From assembly GCA_946415645.1 (NCBI GenBank), contig CAMKTJ010000018.1, positions 1-50,646 on the forward strand: a stretch of 50,646 nucleotides of DNA, given 5' to 3'. Within the stretch, counting starts at the first letter, position 1, and each line of letters starts with the position of its first letter. This document shows, one piece after another, positions 1 through 8,433 of this stretch. Origin of the DNA: an uncultured Prevotellaceae bacterium. Lineage in GTDB: Bacteria; Bacteroidota; Bacteroidia; Bacteroidales; Bacteroidaceae. The notes under the pieces were generated by a model, which saw only the letters and a list, made by a program, of their open reading frames with translations, ran no database searches and was not told the DNA's origin. The position numbers and the translations under genes were made by a program.

Positions 1-29
1 CAATTCCGAATAACAGCAAACGCTTGTTA

Positions 30-101
30 TTAATTTCCGATAAGATAATACCGCCTCCCTGCGCTCAGGGAACACGCCGTGGCATGCGTCTTAAAAGACA
101 T
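30..101 (-). CDS. candidate 23-residue leader peptide
   Basis: A short minus-strand frame reads MSFKTHATACSLSAGRRYYL and ends three residues later. It begins about 12 nt after the start point predicted from the promoter at 120-150, so it would be the first frame on that transcript. The same DNA forms small hairpins: CCCTG/CAGGG near 57-70 and AATAACA/TGTTATT near 9-31. The transcript leaves the window, so any gene it leads cannot be seen. It may be a regulatory leader peptide, the start of a repeated element, or chance. No function is assigned. Confidence 0.3.
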   Translation of the reverse strand: MSFKTHATACSLSAGRRYYLIGN

Positions 102-119
102 CGTGGCGATATCTATTTG

Positions 120-150
120 CAAAATTACGATTTAGCGAGAACAATACAAA
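120..150 (-). promoter_or_regulatory. Bacteroidetes-type promoter, leftward
   Basis: On the minus strand TTTG (147-150) is followed after 19 nt by TAATTTTG (120-127), an exact match to TTTG-N19-21-TAnnTTTG. Transcription would run out of the left edge. Confidence 0.6.
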
Positions 151-394
151 ATAAAATGGGTTTTATTTTTATTGTCGAGCGTAAGTAATTTCGAAGCAAT
201 AGCTTCAAAAATACAAAGAGATTCTGAAACAGCAAAAAGATTCGTGGAAAAGGTGTTAGTCTCTTCATGCTCTGCTAGAGGCTTTTGCACCTCTAACCTC
301 GACCCTCGCTCCGTCTATGCTACGCCTATGCTACAAAAGGGGAAAGGAACACCTAAAAAGAGACAAAGGAGCACCTAAGGAGTACCTCATGTGT

Positions 395-438
395 ACCTCA
401 AGGTTACCTCAAGGTTTCCTCAAGGTTTCCTCAAGGTT
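395..438. repeat. four tandem 11-bp repeats
   Basis: Four consecutive units of the form (A/T)CCTCAAGGTT lie end to end. The sequence just upstream (373-394) holds degenerate copies. They sit in a gene-free stretch (172-700) where the available open frames have no recognisable protein content. Confidence 0.8.
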
Positions 439-505
439 CAAAAAAAGGGATAAATGCGGGTTTTATAATAGGACTTCAGAGGTTACATTTGCACACTCCC
501 CGAGC

Positions 506-517
506 CTACACGTGTAG
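506..517. repeat. perfect 12-bp palindrome
   Basis: CTACACGTGTAG is its own reverse complement. A partly matching second copy follows (AACACGTGCAG, about 530-540), each trailed by GACTCC. A TACATTTG promoter-like element sits just upstream at 484-491. This may be a protein-binding site; nothing shows what binds. Confidence 0.45.
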
Positions 518-581
518 ACTCCTGGGGGTAACACGTGCAGACTCCGGAGGCTATTTTCATCTACTCCGGGCTGGCTATCAT

Positions 582-624
582 ACCCCTTGCTTCCCCCTTG
601 CTACCCCCTTGCTACTCCCTTGCT
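582..624. repeat. second set of 11-bp-period repeats
   Basis: Four copies of a CCCCTTGCT core recur with an 11-bp period. The period equals that of the array at 395-438, although the unit is different. Nothing else is recognised between 172 and 700. Confidence 0.7.
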
Positions 625-723
625 ATAAAAGACACACCCACTACCCACTTACCATTACAACCCGCGATTTCCGCCGATAGTAAATCATCAGATTAGGGTA
701 TTTCCAGTACAATGAAATAGCCG

Positions 724-731
724 TACCTTTG
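724..731 (+). promoter_or_regulatory. -7 element of the TonB receptor gene
   Basis: TACCTTTG matches TAnnTTTG, with a TTT about 20 nt upstream. The predicted start point lies near 738, which leaves an AT-rich leader of about 23 nt before the GTG at 761. Confidence 0.6.
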
Positions 732-760
732 CAGCCGAAAATTAAAAACCATAAATAATT

Positions 761-2923
761 GTGATACAGGTAAAAAGATTATTAACCATGACACTGCTGA
801 CAACAGCAGCAGGAGCCGTACTGGCAGAGCAAGATTCACTCAGGACAACAACGCTGGATAATGTAACAGTAACGGCAAAATCGAAAGCGAGACTACAAAG
901 TGAGCAAGCCTTTGCCGTGAGTGTAGTGGATATGAAAGGCGAGTACGCTAAGTCGAAATCCCTGAATAAGATACTGGAGAACGTATCCAGCGTGAAGATA
1001 CGTGAGACTGGCGGTCTAGGAAGCTCCTTCAACTTCGCGCTGAACGGCTTCAGCGGCAATCAGGTGAAGTTCTTTATAGACGGGGTGCCGATGGACAACT
1101 TCGGGAGCAGCTTTAACCTTGCTACGCTGACGGCAAACATGGCGGATTACGTTGAGGTATACAAGGGCTCGCTGCCCGTAACCCTGTCGGCAGATGCGCT
1201 GGGCGGAGCCGTCAACATTGTTACACGCAGAAAAGCCAACTATGTGGATGCTGCCTACAGCTACGGTTCCTTCAATACGCACAGAGCCAGTGTGAACGGT
1301 GCCTACACAGACCAGAAAACGGGATTCACCCTGAAGGCCAATGCATTCCTAAACTACTCGGATAATAACTATAAGGTATATGCCCCTATTGTTGACCTTT
1401 CTACGGGATTGCAGAGAGGAGAGGAATGGGTAAAGCGCTTCAACGACGGATACCTGGGCGGTGGCGTCAGAATGGAAACAGGCTTGGTAGGTAAGTCATG
1501 GGCTGACTATGCATTGCTGACCTTTATTGCCAGCGGCGACAGTCACGAGAACCAGACGGGTGCTACGATGGATGCCGTGTACGGAAAGCCCAAGACAAAC
1601 AGCCTGACCCTTGTGCCGGGACTGAAATACAAGAAGAGAGACTTGCTGACAGCAGGCCTGGATCTGGAGGCTTACCTGAACTATGCCTATGTGAATACGC
1701 ACAACGTGGATACGGCTGCGCTGAGGTACAACTGGCTGGGGGAATGCGTGCCTGCAGGCAGCAGAGGCGAAGGCTACCTGACGGATGCGGAGATATGGAT
1801 GCACCAGTGGCAGGGGGATGTATCACTAAGCTACCTGTTGGGCGAACACCAGCGGTTCCTGTTGAGTCATCTGGTAAGCTCGAACAAGCGCGTCAGCGAC
1901 GACCGTGAGCATAGGGACAACCCCATGAACAATGTTCCGCAGTACCTGACGAAGAACATTACGGGCCTCTCCTACCAGTTGAGGTACGACCGCTGGAACG
2001 TGAATGTATTCGGCAAGCTGTATAACCTGAATACATCAAGCAACAAACTGCTGGATCAGTTCCTGGCCACAGAGCGATGGGAAACCATCAAGGCTTCGCA
2101 GACAAACTGGGGCTATGGTGCAGCTGGCACATATTTCTTCCTGCCCTGGTTGCAGGGTAAGGTTAGCTATGAGCAGGCATACCGCATGCCGGAACCCGTG
2201 GAGATGTTCGGCGACGGCTTTATTCAGAAGAGCAACACCGACCTGCGCCCTGAGATGTCCAGAAACCTGAACATAGGACTGATGATGAACAGACAGGTAG
2301 GCAAGCACAACATTGCAGCTGAGGTGAACTACATCTACCGCAACACAAGGGATTTCATCCTGAAAGGCGTAAGCCTGACAAGTGACCCGACAACATCATA
2401 CGAGAACATCGGAAAGGCTGTTACTCATGGTGTGGAGGGCTCGCTGCGCTACGACTACAAGAAAACTATCCATGTGGGCGGAAGCATTACCTATCAGGAC
2501 ATTCGCGACAAGGAGGAGTTCATCACCAACCAGAACAGCTATGTGGGGACAGAGCCAACGGCCAACGTATCCTACGGTCAGCGCATGCCCAACATCCCCT
2601 ACTTCTTCCTGAATGCCAATGCAGGCTACGACTGGCACAATGCCTTCCACAAGGGCAACACCCTGAGCGTGGAGTATTCAATGAACTACACCTACGAGTA
2701 CTACCTGGGCTTCCCCGGCCTTGGCCGCCCTAGCAGCAAGAAGATGATTCCCACACAGACGGCACACAACATCTCTGTGAGTTACACAATGGCAGACGGC
2801 AAGTACAGCATCTTTGCCGAGTGTAACAACATCACCAACGAGTTGCTCTACGACAACTACCGCCTGCAGAAACCGGGCAGAAACTTTAACGTAACCTTCC
2901 GTGTTTATCTTCCTAAAATGTAA
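761..2923 (+). CDS. TonB-dependent receptor, XusA-like
   Basis: This is a 720-residue outer-membrane receptor that would import a ligand, probably an iron-siderophore, using TonB energy. The N-terminus is a signal peptide of about 22 residues. A plug domain follows (about 30-155; LGSSFNFALNGFSGNQVKFF and LGGAVNIVTRR), then a long barrel rich in aromatic strand residues. No N-terminal carboxypeptidase-like repeat is present. GTG at 761 is preferred because it supplies the Lys-Arg signal region and follows the promoter at 724-731; ATG at 788 is the alternative. The next gene encodes a DUF4374 lipoprotein, the partner known for XusA in Bacteroides xenosiderophore uptake. The siderophore assignment rests mainly on that neighbour. 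Confidence 0.85.
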   Translation: MIQVKRLLTMTLLTTAAGAVLAEQDSLRTTTLDNVTVTAKSKARLQSEQAFAVSVVDMKGEYAKSKSLNKILENVSSVKIRETGGLGSSFNFALNGFSGNQVKFFIDGVPMDNFGSSFNLATLTANMADYVEVYKGSLPVTLSADALGGAVNIVTRRKANYVDAAYSYGSFNTHRASVNGAYTDQKTGFTLKANAFLNYSDNNYKVYAPIVDLSTGLQRGEEWVKRFNDGYLGGGVRMETGLVGKSWADYALLTFIASGDSHENQTGATMDAVYGKPKTNSLTLVPGLKYKKRDLLTAGLDLEAYLNYAYVNTHNVDTAALRYNWLGECVPAGSRGEGYLTDAEIWMHQWQGDVSLSYLLGEHQRFLLSHLVSSNKRVSDDREHRDNPMNNVPQYLTKNITGLSYQLRYDRWNVNVFGKLYNLNTSSNKLLDQFLATERWETIKASQTNWGYGAAGTYFFLPWLQGKVSYEQAYRMPEPVEMFGDGFIQKSNTDLRPEMSRNLNIGLMMNRQVGKHNIAAEVNYIYRNTRDFILKGVSLTSDPTTSYENIGKAVTHGVEGSLRYDYKKTIHVGGSITYQDIRDKEEFITNQNSYVGTEPTANVSYGQRMPNIPYFFLNANAGYDWHNAFHKGNTLSVEYSMNYTYEYYLGFPGLGRPSSKKMIPTQTAHNISVSYTMADGKYSIFAECNNITNELLYDNYRLQKPGRNFNVTFRVYLPKM

Positions 2924-2970
2924 TTGATTCAACTTTCGGAAGTTCCACTTCCTCTGTTTCATGGGGCATG

Positions 2971-3106
2971 GAGCAAGGAGCGGGGGGCAAGAGATTAGAA
3001 AAAAAAGATAAAGGATAAAGAAAAAAAACAAACAGAGGGCTGATGGAAGAGAAGGAAAAATATATGCAGAACTATCCTCTTGCCCCTAACCACTTGCCCC
3101 TTGCCC
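2971..3106. repeat. heptamer arrays in opposite orientations
   Basis: Three GAGCAAG-type heptamers (2971-2991) are followed 87 bp later by four units of the reverse-complement family CTTGCCC (3079-3106, one unit degenerate). The two arrays share a perfect 10-bp inverted repeat (2984-2993 with 3077-3086) and could pair in the mRNA between the receptor and the lipoprotein gene. Confidence 0.7.
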
Positions 3107-3148
3107 CTAAAAGGAAGCCTAGATTCCGAAACTTAAATAAATGAAACA

Positions 3149-4357
3149 ATGAAAAATATCATCAATCCTATACTGACAATGTGCCTGAGCATGGCACTTC
3201 TGACTTCTTGTGACAAGGATATGGGCAGCATGGAGGTGCCCTTCCAACCTTATGTACTATCACTGGGCATCACATCAGCAGGCACCACCACCTATTATGT
3301 GGTAACAGCCGATGATCTGATGAGCGGTGAGACCATAAACGCATACGCCAAAGGACTGGAGCAGAACGGCTATCGCGACTATCAGCAAGCCGAAGGTACA
3401 GTATTCTCGATAGGGGGAATGGGCGTGACAAATGCTACGGGCATACGCAGGGATGCCAACGGATACCTGCAGGAAACGGGGGACTTTGTGTTCAACAGCA
3501 CACCTACCGGTTTCTGCCAGGTGGATGCCAACACAATGGCTGCCCTGGAACTGCCCTCTACACCCGCAAATGGACAGAACCTGACCTTCTATACCGTTAA
3601 CATCCGCACAATGGCTATAGAGAGAAGGGTGGAGACAACGCCCGTAGCTCCGCTGGACGATATTGACTGGCCCAGCATAACAGGTATGGAATATGCCGGC
3701 GGCAACATCTACGTAAGCTATGTGCCTATGAACCAGAATACGTTTGCCACCCCAGAGGTTAAGACTGCCTACGTAGCAGTATTCAGCTATCCTGAGTTCC
3801 AGTTCAAGGGTCTTATCACAGACACCAGAACAGGTAACATTGGCAGCTGGAATGCCTTTAACGGATTCCAGAAAGACGAGAACGGCGACCTGTACTGTAT
3901 GTCAAACACCTCTCTGACAAACGGTTTCTCGGAGACTGCAGGACACAGCGGCTTTCTTCGCATTAAGGCTGGCGAGATGCAGTTCGATGAGGATTACTTC
4001 TTCGACTACGAAGCACTTACAGGATATAAGGTGGCACACTGGCTCTACCTTGGCAATAGCAAGGTATATGCTGAGGTTTCCACCAACCAGAATGCCGGTG
4101 CATGGAGCGATGCGGAAGACAGAAGCGTGATTATAGACCTGAACACAAAGACAAGCAAGATGATAGAGGAGATCCCCCTGCACAGCGGAATGGGCGGCCG
4201 TAGGTTTGTGGCTCTGTGCGAAGGTGGCTATGTCTATGCCCCCATCTCTACAGCCGACGGCCTGTGGATCTACCGTACGGAGATTGCAACGGGCAAAGCC
4301 GTACGTGGAGCCCAGATTGACGCCACGTTTTTAGGAGGATTGTTCAGACTACAATAG
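3149..4357 (+). CDS. DUF4374 surface lipoprotein, XusB-like
   Basis: The product has 402 residues with a lipoprotein signal ending LLTSC (Cys21), followed by acidic residues suited to surface export. The body resembles the DUF4374 family of beta-propeller lipoproteins, whose member XusB captures ferric siderophores and passes them to the TonB receptor XusA. It follows the receptor gene by 225 bp and is probably co-transcribed. ATG at 3149 overlaps a tiny upstream frame (ATG at 3141, encoding Met-Lys-Gln then stop). The usual third gene of the system, the PepSY membrane reductase XusC, is absent: the next gene is convergent and unrelated. The family call is from sequence memory, and the substrate is inferred. 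Confidence 0.7.
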   Translation: MKNIINPILTMCLSMALLTSCDKDMGSMEVPFQPYVLSLGITSAGTTTYYVVTADDLMSGETINAYAKGLEQNGYRDYQQAEGTVFSIGGMGVTNATGIRRDANGYLQETGDFVFNSTPTGFCQVDANTMAALELPSTPANGQNLTFYTVNIRTMAIERRVETTPVAPLDDIDWPSITGMEYAGGNIYVSYVPMNQNTFATPEVKTAYVAVFSYPEFQFKGLITDTRTGNIGSWNAFNGFQKDENGDLYCMSNTSLTNGFSETAGHSGFLRIKAGEMQFDEDYFFDYEALTGYKVAHWLYLGNSKVYAEVSTNQNAGAWSDAEDRSVIIDLNTKTSKMIEEIPLHSGMGGRRFVALCEGGYVYAPISTADGLWIYRTEIATGKAVRGAQIDATFLGGLFRLQ

Positions 4358-4955
4358 TAAGGACGGCCAGGAAATGGGCCATAGCACCCAAGAGAACAAA
4401 GACATGCCAGATGGCATGGAAATTGTTCTTGCTATCGTTGGCAAAGAAATAGGTACCCGAGGTGTAGAAGATACCCTCGGCTACCAACAATGCCATAGAA
4501 ACAGGCTCTAGGCGCTCCATTACGGGCTTAAGGATGAGCAACACACTCCACCCCATCAGCAAATAAAGAGCCAAGGACAACTTGGGGTACTTACCAATGG
4601 CGTATATCTTATAGAAGGTACCTCCCAGCACCACTGCCCAAAGGAAGCCAAAAACGGTCCAACCCAACCAGCCACCTACCACACCCAGGCAGATGGGAGC
4701 ATAGCTGCAGGCTATCATGACATAGATACTGATATGATCCAGCTTGCGCATAACCTGCTTTACCTTACCGGGTCTGAGCCAGTGATAGATGGTACTACTG
4801 AGGAACATCAGGAACATTCCTACAATAAAAAAGATAACGCCCATAGCCATCTGCCATCCTGCATTGACAGCAGGCCAGATAACCCACATGGAAGTAAGCG
4901 CAAAAACTGCACCTATCAGGTGCGTCCAAGTATTTCCTTTTTCTCCTTTACACAT
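4344..4955 (-). CDS. hemolysin III / TrhA family membrane protein
   Basis: This 203-residue integral membrane protein has about seven hydrophobic segments. It shows the PAQR/hemolysin-III landmarks: NTWTHLIGAVFA at the start, SSTIYHW and KLDHISIY in the middle, and HAIWHVFVLLGAMAHF near the end, giving the conserved His and Asp/Ser residues of the metal site. Relatives are linked to membrane energetics and fluidity; the hemolysin name is historical. The gene converges on the XusB-like gene and the two coding ends overlap by 14 bp (4344-4357). Upstream lies a four-unit heptamer array. Confidence 0.85.
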   Translation of the reverse strand: MCKGEKGNTWTHLIGAVFALTSMWVIWPAVNAGWQMAMGVIFFIVGMFLMFLSSTIYHWLRPGKVKQVMRKLDHISIYVMIACSYAPICLGVVGGWLGWTVFGFLWAVVLGGTFYKIYAIGKYPKLSLALYLLMGWSVLLILKPVMERLEPVSMALLVAEGIFYTSGTYFFANDSKNNFHAIWHVFVLLGAMAHFLAVLTIVV

Positions 4956-4970
4956 TTTTATTTATTGAAA

Positions 4971-4998
4971 GGTTATTGGTTATAGGTTATTGGTTATT
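4971..4998. repeat. four-unit heptamer array (GGTTATn)
   Basis: Four exact-phase heptamers, GGTTATT, GGTTATA, GGTTATT, GGTTATT, total 28 nt. They lie upstream of the hemolysin-III-like gene and are answered by the inverted family at 5066-5093. Confidence 0.85.
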
Positions 4999-5039
4999 GA
5001 GAAATTTATTTATTTTCGCTAACTGCACCCTCCTAATCA

Positions 5040-6011
5040 CTAACCGTTTTTTGAATTAAACCATCTATAACCTATAACCCATAACCTATAACCATTAAAC
5101 TTTACAAGTTTTCTTCCCCACACCACCACGAGGGCAAAGAACATGCGAGTACCCAAAATCCATAGGACAGAAACGCCCGTCATGGCCAGGACAATGGTAT
5201 CCTCGAGCATGGAATGATTCATGATAAGGTGGTAGTTGACGTCATTGGCATCCGCGCGGGTGATATGACCTTTCTCCTCCATATCCAGCATAACAGCAGA
5301 GCCGTAGCTCAAGCCCAGCACATTGCCCACCAGCCACATATAGGCTGCATTACGGGGAAGACCGAAGAGGCGCATCAGCGGAGCCAGGAATCGCGAGAGC
5401 GGTTCTAACAGGGAATAAGCCTCTATCAGGCACTGCAGCACCATCAGCGAATAGATGATGAGGAACACCATAATGGAAATCTTTATCTGCGAAACAGCCC
5501 ACGTCAGAAGGACCTCTGCCAGAGAGCTCTCCGCCGCGGCCCCTATATATAAATAAGGTACAGTCATTTCTGGCAGCACCTGATTCAGGCACATGGCAGC
5601 AACAAAGGCCATGAAGATACGTATCAGCCCCATCTTCCAGAAGTTGGAACCGGTCTTGTGGTTTACCGTGCACTCCATGGGCAGGGCATGACAAATAAGA
5701 ATCATAATACCAACTATGGTGGCCTGCCTCAGCGTCAGATGTACAGACATCATAGCTGCTACACCTGCGTAAGTGCCGGCAGCGGCTCCACTGATAAAGA
5801 GGACAGCCGATTCGCCCGGCAGTCCCATCATAGAGAACAGGGGATTCAGATACCCCGCTATCCAAGCCAGTATACCCCAATGCTGCAGCAGGGCTACAGC
5901 AAGGGAAATGGGTATCATAAGTTTCAGCAACCAAGAAGCACTCTTCCAAGTACCTGGAAGGGCGCTTCTGAGCGATTGCATGACTTTATCAAGCAAATCA
6001 CTGCCTATCAT
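5040..6011 (-). CDS. nucleoside-recognition (Gate) domain membrane protein
   Basis: This 323-residue polytopic membrane protein has two Gate-type halves, about residues 45-150 and 190-300, with motifs such as FISGAAAGTYAG, ICHALPMECTV and NYHLIMNHSMLEDT. Related proteins include spore-maturation SpmA/B-like and nucleoside-transporter-like families; the substrate is unknown. The last 20 or so residues (NGYRLWVIGYRWFNSKNG) do not look like native protein: they are translated from a heptamer array (5066-5093), so the original stop was probably lost. Transcription is leftward, downstream of the kinase pair. Confidence 0.7.
   Translation of the reverse strand: MIGSDLLDKVMQSLRSALPGTWKSASWLLKLMIPISLAVALLQHWGILAWIAGYLNPLFSMMGLPGESAVLFISGAAAGTYAGVAAMMSVHLTLRQATIVGIMILICHALPMECTVNHKTGSNFWKMGLIRIFMAFVAAMCLNQVLPEMTVPYLYIGAAAESSLAEVLLTWAVSQIKISIMVFLIIYSLMVLQCLIEAYSLLEPLSRFLAPLMRLFGLPRNAAYMWLVGNVLGLSYGSAVMLDMEEKGHITRADANDVNYHLIMNHSMLEDTIVLAMTGVSVLWILGTRMFFALVVVWGRKLVKFNGYRLWVIGYRWFNSKNG
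5066..5093. repeat. four-unit heptamer array inside a C-terminus
   Basis: Four units of nATAACC (reverse complement GGTTATn) total 28 nt within the 3' end of the membrane-protein gene at 5040-6011. They encode part of its tail and mirror the array at 4971-4998. Confidence 0.85.
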
Positions 6012-6021
6012 GCACTAATCT

Positions 6022-6234
6022 TTAGTCTTTGAATACACGATGACGGATGAGCGGATCTCCCTCACGAGAAGTCAGGACAGCCGCCCCTTCAGGAATCTTC
6101 TCGATAACCTTTCCGTCTTGTGCAAAAACAAGAACCTGTTGGTCAAAGCGGGCACGGGCGAGCAAACGCTTATGAGCCAACTGGATGCCGGCGTCTATCA
6201 GACGCTGCATCTCGCGAACTTCATAATCCGTCAT
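6022..6234 (-). CDS. small partner of zeta-toxin-like kinase
   Basis: This 70-residue polar, mostly helical protein (MTDYEVREMQRLIDAGIQLA...) overlaps the upstream kinase gene by 4 bp (ATGA, 6231-6234), which indicates translational coupling. Its size and tight coupling suggest an antitoxin or kinase partner, but it does not resemble the classic epsilon antitoxin in any way I can verify, and in classic epsilon-zeta modules the antitoxin precedes the toxin. The function is unassigned. Confidence 0.6.
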   Translation of the reverse strand: MTDYEVREMQRLIDAGIQLAHKRLLARARFDQQVLVFAQDGKVIEKIPEGAAVLTSREGDPLIRHRVFKD

Positions 6235-6845
6235 TTCTTCTTGCCCTCCTCCGGCTTATAGTATTTCTTTCTCAATTCAAGATAACGTTCCTTCTCGAAG
6301 ACCTCTATCTTCTCTGTCCCGAATCCGCTGGCTATACGCACAGCAGGACAATTGCTATTGTCGTAGAGCGTCCAATAGTCGCACACGGGCATATAGAGCT
6401 GGAAGAGGTTCTGCAAACCAGCCTCGTACCTGCGTATAATGACATCGGTAGGGATATTATGGCCTCCCATGCTGACACGCTGAGCCACACGACGCTGAGC
6501 CTGCTCGGCACTGCTCAGAGAGAAGAAGAGCAGCGTTACGAAGTAGCCACGCTTCTTGGCCTGCTGAATCAGCTTAACATACGAACGGGTAGCAAGGGTT
6601 GTCTCGAAGGCAAAGGTCTCTCCGTCCTTGAGCAACTGGATGATACGGTCTATCATCAGACGGCCTGCCTGAATGGCCACACCTTCGGGGTTGAAGGGAG
6701 AGATGCCGGCAGCTATCTCATCGGCATTCACAAACTCCCTGCACTTCAGCATCTCAGGCAGCACGGTAAAAGAGGCCGTTGTCTTTCCGGCTCCGTTACA
6801 ACCCGCTATGACGTACAGGTTCATTTTCTTTTTCTGGTGTTCCAT
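6231..6845 (-). CDS. zeta-toxin-like P-loop kinase
   Basis: This 204-residue soluble ATPase has a Walker A motif (GCNGAGKTT, residues 15-23), then FVNADEIA and FAFETTLATRSYVK, and a late RRV-type arginine region (VAQRVSMGGHNIP, VIIRRYEAG). This layout is that of zeta-toxin/AAA_33 kinases, which in characterised members phosphorylate UDP-N-acetylglucosamine. The gene lies between trmD and its 70-residue partner, all leftward. Many chromosomal relatives have no proven toxicity, so toxin is only one reading. Start at 6845 or at the internal Met8. Confidence 0.75.
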   Translation of the reverse strand: MEHQKKKMNLYVIAGCNGAGKTTASFTVLPEMLKCREFVNADEIAAGISPFNPEGVAIQAGRLMIDRIIQLLKDGETFAFETTLATRSYVKLIQQAKKRGYFVTLLFFSLSSAEQAQRRVAQRVSMGGHNIPTDVIIRRYEAGLQNLFQLYMPVCDYWTLYDNSNCPAVRIASGFGTEKIEVFEKERYLELRKKYYKPEEGKKK

Positions 6846-6850
6846 AACTC

Positions 6851-7534
6851 TTACTTTTTATTCAAAAGGTCTGGACGTAATCTTTTTGTTCTCTCAAGGC
6901 TCTGCTGCAACTCCCATTCCTTTATCTTGGCCTCGTGGCCGGAAAGGAGCACATCAGGCACACGACCCCAGTCTTTGTACTCAGCAGGACGTGTATAAAC
7001 GGGCGCTGCCAGCAGATTATCCTGGAAGCTGTCAGAGAGGGCGCTCTGCTCATCTCCAATAACTCCGGGGATAATGCGCACTATGGCATCCGTCATCACA
7101 GCAGCAGCCAGCTCACCACCTGTCAGCACATAGTCGCCAATGGACACTTCCTTGGTGATAAGATGCTCGCGGATGCGGTAATCGATACCCTTATAATGGC
7201 CGCATAATATAATAATGTTCTCACAGAGCGAGAGACTATTGGCCATAGGCTGCGAGAACTGTTCACCATCTGGTGTGGTGAAGATTATCTCGTCATAATG
7301 ACGCTCGCTCTTGAGCTTGCTGATACAGCGGTCTATAGGCTCGCACTGCATAACCATACCGGCAAAGCCACCAAAGGGGTAGTCATCGACACGACGCCAC
7401 TTGTCCAGCGTGTAATCACGCAGGTTATGGACGTGAATCTCGACCAGCCCTTTCTTCTGCGCTCTGCCCAAAATACTCTCCTGAGTAAAGTTCTGCAGCA
7501 GCTCGGGCAATACTGTTATGATGTCTATTCGCAT
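6851..7534 (-). CDS. trmD: tRNA (guanine-N1)-methyltransferase TrmD
   Basis: The 227-residue cytoplasmic enzyme methylates G37 of tRNAs reading CNN-type codons, using S-adenosylmethionine. The sequence opens with [13 protein letters not shown] and carries the knot-fold motifs [13 protein letters not shown] and [19 protein letters not shown], then [23 protein letters not shown]. Length is normal for the family (about 230). The start overlaps the 3' end of pyrD by 10 bp, so the two are likely one transcript. Confidence 0.96.
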   Translation of the reverse strand: MRIDIITVLPELLQNFTQESILGRAQKKGLVEIHVHNLRDYTLDKWRRVDDYPFGGFAGMVMQCEPIDRCISKLKSERHYDEIIFTTPDGEQFSQPMANSLSLCENIIILCGHYKGIDYRIREHLITKEVSIGDYVLTGGELAAAVMTDAIVRIIPGVIGDEQSALSDSFQDNLLAAPVYTRPAEYKDWGRVPDVLLSGHEAKIKEWELQQSLERTKRLRPDLLNKK

Positions 7535-8433
7535 ATACCTATTATATCTTTTACGCTCTTGAAGCCATGACGGTCCAGATAGGCGTTAATACCCTGTGCA
7601 ACCTTAACTGTGATGGCAGGATCAAGGAAGTTGGCTGTACCTATCTCTATAGCTGAAGCACCGGCAAGTAGGAATTCTACTGCATCCGTTGCGCTGCTGA
7701 TACCTCCCAAGCCGATGACAGGAATCTGAACGGCATGAGCCACCTGATATACCATTCTCAGTGCCACAGGCTTGACACATGGACCGCTGAGACCTCCCGT
7801 GCCAATGCTTAGAACACGCTTGCGCTTCTCTACATCTATAGCCATTCCCATTAGGGTGTTGATAAGGCTGACGGCATCAGCACCGGCATCCTGAACAGCC
7901 AAAGCAATATCCGTAATGCTGGTTACGTTGGGAGAGAGCTTCACTATCAGCGTCTTCTTATATGCCACCCTGACAGCCTTTACCACACTGGCTGCGCCCT
8001 CTGTAGTTGTTCCGAAGGCCATACCGCCGTGCTTGACGTTGGGACATGAGATATTCAACTCTATGGCAGGGATGTTCTCCAACTCATTGATACGAGCGGC
8101 ACACTCGGCATAATCCTCAGGACTGTTGCCAGAGACATTCACAATCATATTGGTGCGGATGTCCTTTATCTGGGGATAGATATGCTCGCAGAAGTAATCT
8201 ACGCCCTTGTTCTGAAGGCCCACACAGTTGAGCATTCCCTGAGCAGTCTCCGCCATACGGGGGTAGGGATTACCCTGACGGGGCTGCAAGGTAGTACCTT
8301 TTACTATAATACCGCCAATCTCTTCCAGGTTCACAAAATCCTGAAACTCCAGACCGTAGCCGAAGGTTCCGCTGGCGGTCATTACGGGGTTGCAGAGCTG
8401 AAGGCCTGCTATGTTAGTTCTTAAATCTGCCAT
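7525..8433 (-). CDS. pyrD: dihydroorotate dehydrogenase catalytic subunit
   Basis: The 302-residue FMN enzyme oxidises dihydroorotate to orotate in pyrimidine synthesis. The class 1B form is indicated by [11 protein letters not shown] with the catalytic Cys near residue 129, by VKLSPNVT, and by [20 protein letters not shown] at the phosphate-binding end. It works as a heterotetramer with the FAD/iron-sulfur subunit encoded just upstream (pyrK, overlapping by 13 bp), passing electrons to NAD. It is followed by trmD. Confidence 0.95.
   Translation of the reverse strand: MADLRTNIAGLQLCNPVMTASGTFGYGLEFQDFVNLEEIGGIIVKGTTLQPRQGNPYPRMAETAQGMLNCVGLQNKGVDYFCEHIYPQIKDIRTNMIVNVSGNSPEDYAECAARINELENIPAIELNISCPNVKHGGMAFGTTTEGAASVVKAVRVAYKKTLIVKLSPNVTSITDIALAVQDAGADAVSLINTLMGMAIDVEKRKRVLSIGTGGLSGPCVKPVALRMVYQVAHAVQIPVIGLGGISSATDAVEFLLAGASAIEIGTANFLDPAITVKVAQGINAYLDRHGFKSVKDIIGICE

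Noticed and set aside
172..680. short plus-strand frames near the left edge
   Set aside because: They span tandem repeats and have no start context or protein-like composition.
5350..5949. 199-codon minus-strand frame overlapping the Gate-domain gene
   Set aside because: It is out of frame with a convincing membrane protein and rich in Cys/His/Arg without motifs.
6120..6998. 292-codon plus-strand frame
   Set aside because: It is antisense to the zeta-like kinase and trmD, both clearly real.
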